Virus record (IMG/VR): IMGVR_UViG_3300009537_001827
Span: 1 to 64,000 of that record
DNA from: a virus
Length of the DNA stretch: 64,000 bases
Reading direction: 5' to 3' (one strand)
The notes beneath the pieces are model-generated. The model saw only the letters and a list, made by a program, of their open reading frames with translations, was not told the DNA's origin and ran no database searches. Both the position numbers and the translations under genes were made by a program. Below are positions 48,574 to 57,148 of the stretch, in pieces. Numbering within the stretch: the stretch's first letter is position 1; every line of letters begins with the position of its first letter.

Positions 48574-49026
48574 TTACGAGGGCCGGATCTCCAGCCACCG
48601 ACGCTGCTGAAACGTCTTGAAGTGCTTCGTCTTCGTCAGCGCCTCCGGGATCGCACGGGATCTCCCCGGAAGGAGACGCACTACGCAGTTCGGAGTACTG
48701 AGGCGGACTTCCTGCATCGAACGGTTGAAGACTGTCACCGTCGCGGCCTTCTTCTTCTTCGGCCTTGCAGCGGGAGCCTTCTTCGGCTCGGGTTTCGGGG
48801 AGGGCTCCTCCGGATCAGGAGCAACGACTTCCTCGACCGGCTCCGGGTCCGCGAAATCGGCCATCAGTTCCGTCACTTCGTCCTTGAACGCCAGATCGTA
48901 CTCACCGAATGCGAGCGCGGCCTTGAGATCACTGACCTCAGGATATTTCTCCATGATCTCTTCCGCTGTCGAGGGTCCAATCCCCTTCACAGACAGCAGG
49001 GCTTCATAATAAGGCTCGTAAGACAT
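48574..49026 (-). CDS. HhH-containing structural protein, paralogue of 47137
   Basis: 150 residues. Residues 7-30 form a helix-hairpin-helix (ALLSVKGIGPSTAEEIMEKY). A low-complexity linker rich in Pro, Glu, Lys (about 70-95) leads to a domain ending RAIPEALTKTKHFKTFQQRR, similar to the end of the protein at 47137. Both copies flank the two neck-like genes. Shared order of domains shows duplication within the block. Confidence 0.6.
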   Translation of the reverse strand: MSYEPYYEALLSVKGIGPSTAEEIMEKYPEVSDLKAALAFGEYDLAFKDEVTELMADFADPEPVEEVVAPDPEEPSPKPEPKKAPAARPKKKKAATVTVFNRSMQEVRLSTPNCVVRLLPGRSRAIPEALTKTKHFKTFQQRRWLEIRPS

Positions 49027-49062
49027 ATAGGTTCCTTCCGTCGCGTTGAGGTTTCTCGTCGT

Positions 49063-49425
49063 CTACACATCTCCACCGATGACAATATCGACAACCGCCG
49101 GATCTGCTGTTCCGGTGATGAGGATGTCCGTGTAGCCCGCCTCGGGGGCCATCAGAACGAAGAGGCCGCCATCCGGGATGTCGTACAGGTTCCCGCCAGC
49201 CGAGGTCCTGAGCTTGATGTTGGACCCGTTCGGCTTGATCCACAAGAACTCAAACGTCGAAAGCTCTGTGGGCTTGTAAGATGTCTCAGGCTGCGAAGCC
49301 GCGACCGTCACGACCTTACGGATGAAGTTCTCGACCTCAGCCTGTGTCTCGGACTTGATCGTCCCCTGCTCGCGATCATCGCGCAGGAAGACCAGCGTGT
49401 CGGTGACCTGAATTTTATTACTCAC
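49063..49425 (-). CDS. Small beta-rich virion protein
   Basis: 120 residues from a GTG at 49425 after CAGGAGG. It reads QVTDTLVFLRDDREQGTIKS, then LSTFEFLWIKPNGSNIKLRT and LYDIPDGGLFVLMAPEAG, alternating strands of a small sandwich. No motif. Located in the neck/completion block. Confidence 0.45.
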   Translation of the reverse strand: MSNKIQVTDTLVFLRDDREQGTIKSETQAEVENFIRKVVTVAASQPETSYKPTELSTFEFLWIKPNGSNIKLRTSAGGNLYDIPDGGLFVLMAPEAGYTDILITGTADPAVVDIVIGGDV

Positions 49426-50055
49426 TTATGGTCCTCCTGATGATCCTCTCGATGTGGGCGGAGCTTTCTTCCTCGCTGCCGCCAGCGCCTCGACGATGGA
49501 AGGCCCGAACAGCGGACGCTTCGGAATCTGCGGCGCGGGACGCGTCGGAGGCTTCTTGGCTCTCGCGGCTTCCCTCGCCTGACGCGCCGACCGGCGAAAG
49601 ATCGCCCGGGGCTCGATCCCTGTTCTCGGGGATCCGAACTCCAGCGTCTCGGCGATGACCCACGTCGGGATCTCCCCCTTACTCGGATCGAGCGGGTCTA
49701 TCGGGTGCATCGACTCGGAGAAGATTCCGATGAGCCATCCTGCTCGAATCGTCGTCCCGTCCCCAAGCGTAATCTCTTGCCCCGGTCGAATCTCGATCTG
49801 GTCCCTGAGCAGCCCCGAAGCGATCCATGTGTTCTCGTTGAGCCCGTGACGTTGCTTCCATGCCTTATATTCAGGGCTCAGGGGTGCCCAAGGCAAGTCC
49901 TGCTTGTCGATGTGCGCGATGACCCGCTTGTGGATATCATGCGCAAGATCCTCGATGAACGCCGCTGCCGCCTCATTCGCCCGGGCAGAGAGGAACGCCC
50001 CATCGAACCGAAGGCGGATCTTGTCATCAGGGTCCCCAACCGAACGGATGTCCAC
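49426..50055 (-). CDS. Tail completion protein (HK97 gp10 / Mu G-like)
   Basis: 209 residues. The part AFIEDLAHDIHKRVIAHIDK, then PWAPLSPEYKAWKQRHGLNE and WIASGLLRDQIEIR matches the pattern of phage tail completion or virion morphogenesis proteins ('W-x-P-L-x-x-x-Y-x-x-x-K' and 'L-x-x-S-G-x-L-x-x-S-I'). The C-terminal 50 residues are basic and Pro-rich. It would help join head and tail. Confidence 0.65.
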   Translation of the reverse strand: MDIRSVGDPDDKIRLRFDGAFLSARANEAAAAFIEDLAHDIHKRVIAHIDKQDLPWAPLSPEYKAWKQRHGLNENTWIASGLLRDQIEIRPGQEITLGDGTTIRAGWLIGIFSESMHPIDPLDPSKGEIPTWVIAETLEFGSPRTGIEPRAIFRRSARQAREAARAKKPPTRPAPQIPKRPLFGPSIVEALAAARKKAPPTSRGSSGGP

Positions 50056-51768
50056 TTAGAGGCTCAGTGTGTCGAGGATCTGCTCGACTTGCTCTGGCGT
50101 CGTCATCGGAAACATGACCGAAAGCTCTTTCCGTATCTGCTGACGGATCTGCACATTCGTCGCACCAATGGATCTCCACTTCGACACGATGTCGCGAGCG
50201 ACCGCCAGAGGCCCGGCCACGACTTCATGCTTCATCTGGGATTCAAAGGCATCTGGAGGAAGGAACTGCCACGCAATTCGAGTAATCCTCTCGACTGCAT
50301 CTGCACCCAATCCCAAGCTCCAGAGAAAATCCCGGACCCCCACACGATCACCGCGAGAAACGAGGAGAGCCAGTTGTTCCGCTTCGGGCTCCGACAGGTC
50401 ATCTCCACTCACGGAGTCCAATATCCTCTGAGCGACCCACGCAGGATCTTGAAACGAGAAAGCCTCATGCTTGAGGGACTCGAATCCGCCACCCATCCTG
50501 ATCGCCTTCGATGCCGCGCTCTTCGGGCTCACCCCGCTGTCGTACCAATCGCGGAACGGAGCATCGGCCAGATCGTAGACCGAGAGCCCCGCCTTCGCCC
50601 AGACGGCGTTATCGACCGCCTTCATCCAGTCCTCGAAGGACATCCGGGCGAACTCGTGCTTCCGGGATTCCAGCGACCCCGCCTGAATCAGAAACTTCTG
50701 GATGAAAGGATCGAAAGTCCTTGCCTCAGAAAATCCGAAAGACGAGAGGACCCGAGGCACAGAGGCATAGAAATCGAGAGGCCTCTGCTCGTGCTTCTTT
50801 GATTCAGAGAGAGCACCTGTATCCGAAGCCACGAGGCTCAACTCGTAGCTCTGGAACTTGCGGTTGCCTCCCTCATCGAGCTTCACCGTGATCGACTCGT
50901 CATCGTTGAACCTCTCGACCGCTCCGATCTTGCCACGAGCTTCGTTCTCGTCCGCCATCACGGCCACACGGTCGCCGATGGAAAAGCCCCGGAACTGGAA
51001 GAGCATCTCCGGATCGGGAGCTTCGCCGAGACGGTCATCCTCGACAGCGGTCTGCGACGGGAGGTAGCCACCCCGGTCAGCATCGACAGGGGGCTCGCCC
51101 TGCTCGTGACGAAGGGACTCCCCCAGAGAGTTCTCATCAGGCTCAACCTTTGGAGGCATCCCGGACCAAGCTCCCCTCATCTTGATGCGGTCAACCTCAG
51201 CCTGAGCTTCTTCTCTCGTAGGGAACCACGCGACGGAGGTGTATCTTCCGCCTCCGTAGGTCATCACGTAGAATCCCTCTTGCCGAAGAGATTCCGTGTA
51301 GTGGGGAGATTGCCTCCAAGGGGTCACGGCTCGGGCGATGTGATTCGTCCCTCCTATTCCCGGGCTCCGGGAGAAATGAAGATAAGCATCACCGTCTTCA
51401 GAGAACTCGACACAATCAGGACCGTCTTCACACAGTCTTTTGGTCCCAAACGTGCCTGCATATTTCGCGTTGAACTCTTCGAGAGCATCCTGTTGCCATC
51501 TCTCATAAGAGGCCCAGAAATCCTCCTGCCGCAGAGCACTCTCGACCACAGACTCCGGATTCTCTCCGCGAGCGATCCGTCGAATCAGGTTCTCCATCTC
51601 TTCTTTCTCCTGAAAGGGTACGAGAGGCCCTCCGCAGGCCGAGCACATCTGCGGGTAGCGCCCCTTGTAAACCGGGACATGAAGTCCGCACTCCTGACAG
51701 ACGAGCTTCGTCCGACCGCCGTGGAAAGAGTTCGCCATGCCTCGCGTGATCGAAACCTTATTGGTCAT
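50056..51768 (-). CDS. Large modular protein with repeated ES-x-(K/R)-HE sites
   Basis: 570 residues. A zinc ribbon (CQECG, residues 24-28; CSACG, 42-46) and a helical motif (ENLIRRIARGENPESVVESA, 59-78) lead. Then come a tail-region linker, an SH3-like barrel (about 262-312) and three helical segments, one with MSFEDWMKAVDNAVWAKAGL. Five near-identical sites, ESLRHE (217-222), ESKKHE (322-327), ESRKHE (367-372), ESLKHE (430-435) and ESQMKHE (509-515), sit exactly between these segments. This looks like a polyprotein cut or delimited at fixed sites. Position upstream of the tail completion gene fits a head-internal or neck protein. Confidence 0.6.
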   Translation of the reverse strand: MTNKVSITRGMANSFHGGRTKLVCQECGLHVPVYKGRYPQMCSACGGPLVPFQEKEEMENLIRRIARGENPESVVESALRQEDFWASYERWQQDALEEFNAKYAGTFGTKRLCEDGPDCVEFSEDGDAYLHFSRSPGIGGTNHIARAVTPWRQSPHYTESLRQEGFYVMTYGGGRYTSVAWFPTREEAQAEVDRIKMRGAWSGMPPKVEPDENSLGESLRHEQGEPPVDADRGGYLPSQTAVEDDRLGEAPDPEMLFQFRGFSIGDRVAVMADENEARGKIGAVERFNDDESITVKLDEGGNRKFQSYELSLVASDTGALSESKKHEQRPLDFYASVPRVLSSFGFSEARTFDPFIQKFLIQAGSLESRKHEFARMSFEDWMKAVDNAVWAKAGLSVYDLADAPFRDWYDSGVSPKSAASKAIRMGGGFESLKHEAFSFQDPAWVAQRILDSVSGDDLSEPEAEQLALLVSRGDRVGVRDFLWSLGLGADAVERITRIAWQFLPPDAFESQMKHEVVAGPLAVARDIVSKWRSIGATNVQIRQQIRKELSVMFPMTTPEQVEQILDTLSL

Positions 51769-52259
51769 ACTCCCTCCAGAACCCTTTTGAAGATAGCTCT
51801 GGCCTTCTCGAAATCACCGTCCCAAGTCGCACGCTCGGCCTCGGCCACCTCGGCTTCAGACGCACGGTTATAGAACCGAAACGTGTCCATCACCGAGATC
51901 CCCGGAATCGGGCCGAACTCAAGGAACCGATTCAGGCCCTCTCTCTTCTCACTCACAGGAGCATCGACCTCCGCGAATAGCAGGGTATCCGGAACGGAGA
52001 AGGTTCCTTCGATCAGCGCGTCGATGGCACGGTCGAGCCCGCTCTGATGCTTGAAGAACTGGACCTGCTTCTCTCGTTTCTCGGCCCCAGCCTTAGTGTC
52101 GTAGCAGCCAAGATTCTTGTTGCTCTTTTTCGAGAAGAGACACCACTTACTACCCTTCTTTCGGATCGTTTCCCCGAGCAGCACATCTCCCAGAAGATTC
52201 CTGTCCACCTCTACGTCATCCGAGATTCGGGGAGGGACCAGAATAATCTCCTCGTTCAT
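51765..52259 (-). CDS. Modular virion-region protein
   Basis: 164 residues from the ATG at 52259 after GAGGAGG. It contains GSKWCLFSKKSNKNLGCYDT followed by KAGAEKREKQVQFFKH, a small domain frequent in phage head-associated proteins (x-W-x-L-x-S-K-x-x-x-K-x-L-G-x-x-x-T-K-x-x-A). A diverged copy of the shared helical motif (LDRAIDALIEGTFSVPDTLL) follows, then a helical end. Part of the 50-64 kb protein family. Confidence 0.55.
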   Translation of the reverse strand: MNEEIILVPPRISDDVEVDRNLLGDVLLGETIRKKGSKWCLFSKKSNKNLGCYDTKAGAEKREKQVQFFKHQSGLDRAIDALIEGTFSVPDTLLFAEVDAPVSEKREGLNRFLEFGPIPGISVMDTFRFYNRASEAEVAEAERATWDGDFEKARAIFKRVLEGV

Positions 52260-52275
52260 CCGGTTGCCGGCCTCC

Positions 52276-52992
52276 TCATCTTCGCAGCCAATCGATGAGC
52301 TTCCGAGCCTCTGCGGCCCTGTTCTGTTGCGCCATACCAGAAGCCGCTGTCCGTTGAGCGAAGCCCTTAACCCCGGGAGAACCGGTATTGGCGCGACTTC
52401 TAACGTCCGTTCTATCCTCCAGATCGTTGAGCAAGCGGTATTCATCGACGCGAACAGGGTCACTGAATCTAGGGGTACGACCGACCGAATCGACGGTGAA
52501 CTTGTAAACGCCATCGGACAATGATGCCGCACGAACATAGAAATCCCGCTCTCCCGGCAGAGCACTACGCTCGTAGTCATCCAACCGATCAGCGTAGAGA
52601 TTTCCCTGCGCGACACGGGCCACCTCTCCACGCCCGCCTCGGATTCTCAGGTAACCCTTCGTGACAGCCTCGGACTTTAGATGATTTGAAGAACGCCGCC
52701 CCCATTCGAGCCACGTTTTCAGCAGGCCCATGTTCTCTCGTTTTTCGACGAAAGCCCAATCGAACCCCTGTCTCACCGCAGCCTCTTTGGTCGCCACGTA
52801 ATACGTTCGACTCTCACAAGGATACTCCCAGAACTCGCCCTCCCCCATCGCCCTGTACCCCCGGATTGTTTTCGCCGGTTTACCCGATAGGGTCATCGGA
52901 CATTCAATAGGAAGCCACGCACGCGCTTCGGATCTGGAAGAGAAAGGACCGGCGATGACTCCCTCACCCATCGTCAGGACGAACCAGTTCAT
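52276..52992 (-). CDS. Two-part protein with internal WLEW motif
   Basis: 238 residues, overlapping its upstream neighbour by ATGA. Residues 1-87 form one compact part with MNWFVLTMGEGVIAGPFSSR and SRTYYVATKEAAVRQGFDWA. At residue 88 a second Met begins MGLLKTWLEWGRR, the start-type motif seen at the N-termini of the proteins at 52989 and 60481. This may be an in-frame fusion of two genes or contain a second internal start. The remainder has mixed alpha/beta character and no known motif. Confidence 0.55.
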   Translation of the reverse strand: MNWFVLTMGEGVIAGPFSSRSEARAWLPIECPMTLSGKPAKTIRGYRAMGEGEFWEYPCESRTYYVATKEAAVRQGFDWAFVEKRENMGLLKTWLEWGRRSSNHLKSEAVTKGYLRIRGGRGEVARVAQGNLYADRLDDYERSALPGERDFYVRAASLSDGVYKFTVDSVGRTPRFSDPVRVDEYRLLNDLEDRTDVRSRANTGSPGVKGFAQRTAASGMAQQNRAAEARKLIDWLRR

Positions 52993-53447
52993 CCGGTCGC
53001 CGGTCGCTTCATCTTCGCCCCACTGGAAGACGGAAGCACGTTGTAAGGAGTCTGTCCAAACCTGCCACTCTTCCAGATCGTTGCCAGAGTCGCCGCATCG
53101 ACCTCGACGAGGATCACTGGCCTACCCGCTCCGCCAACCAGTTGATTGAGCATCACGTCCTCGCTCATGATGAACTCATCACGCGCCGCCAGCGTGGCAG
53201 TCAACTCACTGAGGAATCTCCTCGCCTGCCCCTTCGAGAACGGCCCATAGCGGTATTCCCGGCTGTACGGATCGCTCTTGTATCCCGACTTCTCGACCCC
53301 GAAGAAGTAACCCAATCCGGGGGACTGCCAGACCCAGATCGGAAATTTCGGTGCGCCCTGAACGGATTGTCCTTTCGGGTAACGATCCGAAGGCGACCAG
53401 ACCCGTTCCTGCCGAAGAGCCCATTCGAGCCAGACGTTCCTCGCCAT
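52989..53447 (-). CDS. WLEWAL-start protein
   Basis: 152 residues from the ATG at 53447. It starts MARNVWLEWALRQERVW, a motif shared with 60481. The rest is FPIWVWQSPGLGYFFGVEKS, YRYGPFSKGQARRFLSELTA and ATLATIWKSGRFGQTPYNVL, a small mixed domain, possibly of the type that adapts a charged surface. Such short amphipathic start motifs recall the capsid-targeting leaders of T4 internal head proteins; the parallel is inferred. Confidence 0.55.
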   Translation of the reverse strand: MARNVWLEWALRQERVWSPSDRYPKGQSVQGAPKFPIWVWQSPGLGYFFGVEKSGYKSDPYSREYRYGPFSKGQARRFLSELTATLAARDEFIMSEDVMLNQLVGGAGRPVILVEVDAATLATIWKSGRFGQTPYNVLPSSSGAKMKRPATG

Positions 53448-53460
53448 GACCCGTGATTCG

Positions 53461-53781
53461 TCACTTTTCGAAACGGGAATAGAGCGCCTGACAGAACCGC
53501 TCAGGGCTCGACCCGCCGGGGATGTCCCCGAGCTTGTCGCCGAGCTTCTCGATGCACTTCGTCCGCTTGTGCTCGACATCGCCGACGAGCGTGCGCCAGA
53601 ACTTCCCCCACTTCTCCGGATCGTCCTCGATGGCTTCCTCGATGGAGCGATGAGCGCCACTGATCCCGAGAACGGGCTCCGTCGTCATGCCGAGGAACCT
53701 CTCCACCACGGCGTCGGGCTTCATCCCCTGCTCGATCATCTCGATGGCCTTGTCGATGGCCGGGCAACCTCTGCAACTCAT
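53461..53781 (-). CDS. Small helical protein with shared motif
   Basis: 106 residues, helical throughout. It starts MSCRGCPAIDKAIEMIEQGM followed by KPDAVVERFLG, one of the clearest copies of the motif shared in this block. The remaining 75 residues are charged helices (SIEEAIEDDPEKWGKFWRTL, EHKRTKCIEKLGDKLGDIPG). Cysteines at 3, 6, 76 and 97 may bind metal. Probably a packaged or scaffold-related protein. Confidence 0.55.
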   Translation of the reverse strand: MSCRGCPAIDKAIEMIEQGMKPDAVVERFLGMTTEPVLGISGAHRSIEEAIEDDPEKWGKFWRTLVGDVEHKRTKCIEKLGDKLGDIPGGSSPERFCQALYSRFEK

Positions 53782-53797
53782 CTTCCGATCCCCTTTC

Positions 53798-54898
53798 TCA
53801 TGGAATGTCCCACGCGCTTCCCGCCTTGAACGACATCACGTTATCGACGACATTCTGAGGGGCATCGGTGATGAGATACGGAGCACTCGCCTTCGCATCG
53901 TATCCCTTCGCCACGAGCTTCGAGGCGAGGCTGTCGAGTTCACTGTGACTCAACTCTGGATGGTAATGCCTCTTCATCCGCTCGTGCAGAAGACCCTCTC
54001 CCTTCTCCTCATCTTCATCTTCGTCCTCGTCACCATACTGCTCACGCTTCTGTGAACCTTCCGGGTCGAGCAGGAAGTCGATCACCGCATCCGGGTTCTC
54101 GCCCGCTTCGATGAACTCCATCGCCGACTCAACGTACTCTCTGTCCGTATGCTCCTGTACGGGCTCGCCTCGCATCACTGCCTCCGCTGCGTGCAGGTCA
54201 TGAAGGAACTTCCCGGACTTCTGAAGGCTCGGCTGCCAGAGGTCGCAGGTATGATGCTTGAACATGTCGCCCTCGACCAGTTCGCAGCGACCGACCACAT
54301 CGACGCCTTCCGGGTTGTCCTTCGCCTCCTCGAACCCGGGAAGCTCCTCTTTCGGCATCATGAAGCGACAGGAGGCACAGACCTGATTGCGAAGCTCCAT
54401 CCGGCCCTCCATGATCCCCGGACGATAATTCACCTGTTCTTTGGGAGCCTTGTCCACGCCGAAGTGATGAGGCCCCCAGAGCCACTGACGCTGAGCGGTC
54501 GTCAGATCGGCGATCACCGTGTTGTGCTCCTGCACCGGCAGCTTCTTTTTCACGATCTCCGCTGGCCAACCCTCTTTCAACTTCGCAACCATCCCTGCGG
54601 ACAGCATATCCCGAGTGGCCACCGCCCGAGAGAGCGTTCCATCATCCCACCGAACGATGACAATCTGTTCCCTCTGCCAATCCGAGGGAAGATCCTCAAT
54701 TATCCCTGTTCCAACTTCTCCGGGACTTGGCCACGCGTCACGCACCCTCATTCCCAGAGGGCTCGATACGCCCTGCTCTTGTTTCCCACAACAGGAGAGC
54801 ACCTCGTCGATGCTGACCGATTCCAGTCCGTGCCGCCTCGCCTTCTGAGCGAGTTCGGGAGCGATCAACTCAAGTTCTTCGAGACTGAGCTTCTTCAC
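53798..54898 (-). CDS. Modular protein with HiPIP-like cysteine motif
   Basis: 366 residues from the GTG at 54898. An N-terminal helical part, then an SH3-like barrel (about 55-100, EQIVIVRWDDGTLSRAVATR). Residues 174-220 contain C-x2-C (VCASCRF), VGRCELVEGD and HHTCDLW, the four-cysteine pattern of HiPIP-like motifs found in several phage head proteins. The shared helical motif (YVESAMEFIEAGENPDAVID) follows, then an acidic run and a helical end with HSELDSLASKLVAKGY. It looks like several independent modules on one chain, as for 50056. Confidence 0.6.
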   Translation of the reverse strand: MKKLSLEELELIAPELAQKARRHGLESVSIDEVLSCCGKQEQGVSSPLGMRVRDAWPSPGEVGTGIIEDLPSDWQREQIVIVRWDDGTLSRAVATRDMLSAGMVAKLKEGWPAEIVKKKLPVQEHNTVIADLTTAQRQWLWGPHHFGVDKAPKEQVNYRPGIMEGRMELRNQVCASCRFMMPKEELPGFEEAKDNPEGVDVVGRCELVEGDMFKHHTCDLWQPSLQKSGKFLHDLHAAEAVMRGEPVQEHTDREYVESAMEFIEAGENPDAVIDFLLDPEGSQKREQYGDEDEDEDEEKGEGLLHERMKRHYHPELSHSELDSLASKLVAKGYDAKASAPYLITDAPQNVVDNVMSFKAGSAWDIP

Positions 54899-55070
54899 GG
54901 TACGCCTCCTCGTACAACCGATCCAGTTCGGTCGCGATCTCACTGTCGAGATTCGTCGGGTCACAACGAGAGAGCAGGATGTCCGCCCTCTGCATCTTCG
55001 ATCTCAGATTTCGGGTCTTTCCCAAACGTTCCTGAAGGACTTCGAGCGGGTCAGTCTTCGTCGTCGTCAT
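54870..55070 (-). CDS. Small helical protein
   Basis: 66 residues, ATG 55070. Almost entirely helical and charged (VLQERLGKTRNLRSKMQRAD, EIATELDRLYEEAYREEAQS). It overlaps both neighbours. It may be a scaffold-like or coiled-coil adaptor; no family recognised. Confidence 0.5.
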   Translation of the reverse strand: MTTTKTDPLEVLQERLGKTRNLRSKMQRADILLSRCDPTNLDSEIATELDRLYEEAYREEAQSRRT

Positions 55071-56634
55071 GCTTCTTCCGCTTCTGCGGGAAGGGAGCCC
55101 GGATCACAGGTCCCATCGGCCTGTCGTATGTCGCGATCATACCGGTCGTCAGGTCCTCCTGAGTCGGGACACAGAGCCCCGTCACCTCGTCCTTCTTGTG
55201 CCCCTCAGGGCATTTCTCCCGGCTACCCGGCCCGGTGCCCGGACTGGCCGCCTTCATCGCGTCTGAGCCCGCTTTTCGCGCGAAGACGCTGCCTGCTGCA
55301 TCGTGGCTGTGACGGGAACTGTACCCCCCGGTCACGGCCTCCTCGATCTCGATGAGCATGAGTTCGGCGTCGGCGATGAGTCCTTCCAGATTCTCCATCC
55401 CTGTTTCGATGTCTTCCTCGCCGGATCCGGGCTCGTCCTCCTCGTCCTCACCTTCGTCCTCGGGCTTCTCTTCTTCCTCTTCATCCGAGGTCAGATCCAC
55501 GCCATCACCGAGCAATTGATCGACGTTGATCTCCTCGATCTCACCGGTCTCGGACCTGACGATCAGGGTATCGCTGTCCTCGTCGGTCACGGTCCCGGCC
55601 ATGATATCCCCATCGTTCGTCAGGAAGCGGATCTTCTCCCCAATGAGCGAGACTTCCTCTTCGCTCTGGTCCTCGGCCCCGGGGACATCCGACGTAGAAG
55701 GATCGACCTGCGTCTCGTCCGACCCGATTTTGGGGCTCTCCTCTTCCTCATCTTCCTTGTCGTCGGCTTCTTCGGGCTCGGCCTGCTCCTGCCGGGTCAC
55801 CATCTGGATGTCGATGTCGCGGACCCGGGGAGACGCTTCGAGCTTGTGCTTGATCTCGTAAGCCGAGGACGGGCGGGCGAAGAACATCAAGAAATCCACC
55901 CCGGTACTGACGCGATGCGCTCCGTACTCCCTGAGCATCATCGCGATCTCATCGAGGCTCGCGGTCCCCGAGTACGCCCTCACGTACCATCGACGCTCGT
56001 CACCCATCGCCTTGGAAGTGAGGAACGTCGAGGGCGGAGGCTCACGCAACACGACCGACCGGGGGAACGCAGGCTCGTCACGGGCTCCCACAAGGAAACT
56101 GGACGGCAACGCCTCTTCGACCCAGCCCGAAGGATCGGCACTGTACTTCTTCTGCGCCGCCTCCCTGAAGCGCGTTGGAGGCACGTCCCTGACATCTATG
56201 GGCTCGGGGTTCCCGATCACGTAGGCGCGAAGCTCCTCAGCCTCGCCGGAGTATTCGAGATGGCACGGCCCGAGCCAGCATTGCGCTCCCGAGTGGTGGA
56301 ACAGGGATCTCGACTCCCCAATCTTCTCGACCCGGGTCGCGAGAACGTCGAGCGACGGGACGTGCTTCTCGCTCTCGGCGTAGCGCATCCACGAGGAGAG
56401 GTCCACCCGGGACCCGAAGTAACGCCGGACCTCGCGGCCATCGGAGACGACGATGTAGTGCCCCTCCAATTCGGAGAACAACGGTCCCTCAGCCACGACG
56501 TTCCCCGCTCGGATCGAGGATGACGCACGCCCGCCGCCAAACCGGTACTCGTCGAAGAGGTCGTTCACCTTTCGGAGCCCGGCCCCCTCGAACTTCGACG
56601 CTCTCCTGAACGCCTGAATGTCGCTATCGCTCAT
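55051..56634 (-). CDS. Large modular protein with acidic linkers
   Basis: 527 residues. The first 280 residues are mixed (EGHYIVVSDGREVRRYFGSR, RRWYVRAYSGTASLDEIAMM, DFLMFFARPSSAYEIKHKLE). A long acidic linker (about 285-330), an SH3-like barrel (SLIGEKIRFLTNDGDIMAGT, DTLIVRSETGEIEEINVDQL), a second acidic run and a Cys-containing tail (REKCPEGHKKDEVTGLCVPT) follow. The tail segment C-P-x-G-x-x-x-D-x-x-T-G-x-C is widespread in phage proteins and usually sits near chain ends. The long acid runs may shield DNA in the head. Confidence 0.55.
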   Translation of the reverse strand: MSDSDIQAFRRASKFEGAGLRKVNDLFDEYRFGGGRASSSIRAGNVVAEGPLFSELEGHYIVVSDGREVRRYFGSRVDLSSWMRYAESEKHVPSLDVLATRVEKIGESRSLFHHSGAQCWLGPCHLEYSGEAEELRAYVIGNPEPIDVRDVPPTRFREAAQKKYSADPSGWVEEALPSSFLVGARDEPAFPRSVVLREPPPSTFLTSKAMGDERRWYVRAYSGTASLDEIAMMLREYGAHRVSTGVDFLMFFARPSSAYEIKHKLEASPRVRDIDIQMVTRQEQAEPEEADDKEDEEEESPKIGSDETQVDPSTSDVPGAEDQSEEEVSLIGEKIRFLTNDGDIMAGTVTDEDSDTLIVRSETGEIEEINVDQLLGDGVDLTSDEEEEEKPEDEGEDEEDEPGSGEEDIETGMENLEGLIADAELMLIEIEEAVTGGYSSRHSHDAAGSVFARKAGSDAMKAASPGTGPGSREKCPEGHKKDEVTGLCVPTQEDLTTGMIATYDRPMGPVIRAPFPQKRKKHDDDED

Positions 56635-56927
56635 CTCGATACCCGGACATCATCACAACTCGGGAACTGTACGCCTCTCGCGCCCTCTACGTGGATGCAA
56701 ATCAGCTTCCGGTTCAGGAGCATCTCCCTCTGAATATCTTTGTTGTCCCGCGACAGATTTTCGAGCATATCGAAGATGCTGTCCCTCGTCTGCGATCCGA
56801 AATGCAACTCAGTGCTGCTGACGTGCCCGTTCACCGTAACGTAAGCCCCGCCAGCCGCGAAGGCGATACTGACCACGAACAGAAGGCCACCACCGATCAG
56901 AAACTTTATCATCAAGCTGTTCTTCAC
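56631..56927 (-). CDS. Membrane-anchored protein
   Basis: 98 residues from the GTG at 56927, overlapping the upstream stop (GTGA). One membrane helix (FLIGGGLLFVVSIAFAAGGA) near the start is followed by an outside domain (TVNGHVSSTELHFGSQTRDS) with two cysteines (KLICIHVEG, FPSCDD) that may pair. A membrane protein inside a head/neck block is unusual. It may be a spanin or envelope-spanning accessory. Confidence 0.5.
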   Translation of the reverse strand: MKNSLMIKFLIGGGLLFVVSIAFAAGGAYVTVNGHVSSTELHFGSQTRDSIFDMLENLSRDNKDIQREMLLNRKLICIHVEGARGVQFPSCDDVRVSR

Positions 56928-57148
56928 TCCGTCGCCTCCTCGTTTCCGACGAACGGCCGACACTCTGCAACGGCCTTATCCCAATACCACCCCTCCCGAC
57001 ACACCTCACGAGGGTCTTCACCCGTGGAGGAATCCGGAGCCGGTAGTTCGACCAGATACCTAACGACCTTCTCCGGCGAAGCTCCGCTCTCAATCAGGAA
57101 GATCCCGACATCGACCCTAGAGAATAGGCGAAAATTGTGGTTCATCAT
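56924..57148 (-). CDS. Small protein with shared motif
   Basis: 74 residues from the ATG at 57148, overlapping the neighbour upstream by about 30 bp; no other start exists in frame before the motif. It contains DVGIFLIESGASPEKVVRYL, a copy of the block's helical motif. The C-terminal half (VCREGWYWDKAVAECRPFVG) has the pattern C-x-x-G-x-x-W-D-x-x-x-x-x-C, close to the chitin-binding-like end motif of phage proteins. Confidence 0.5.
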   Translation of the reverse strand: MMNHNFRLFSRVDVGIFLIESGASPEKVVRYLVELPAPDSSTGEDPREVCREGWYWDKAVAECRPFVGNEEATE

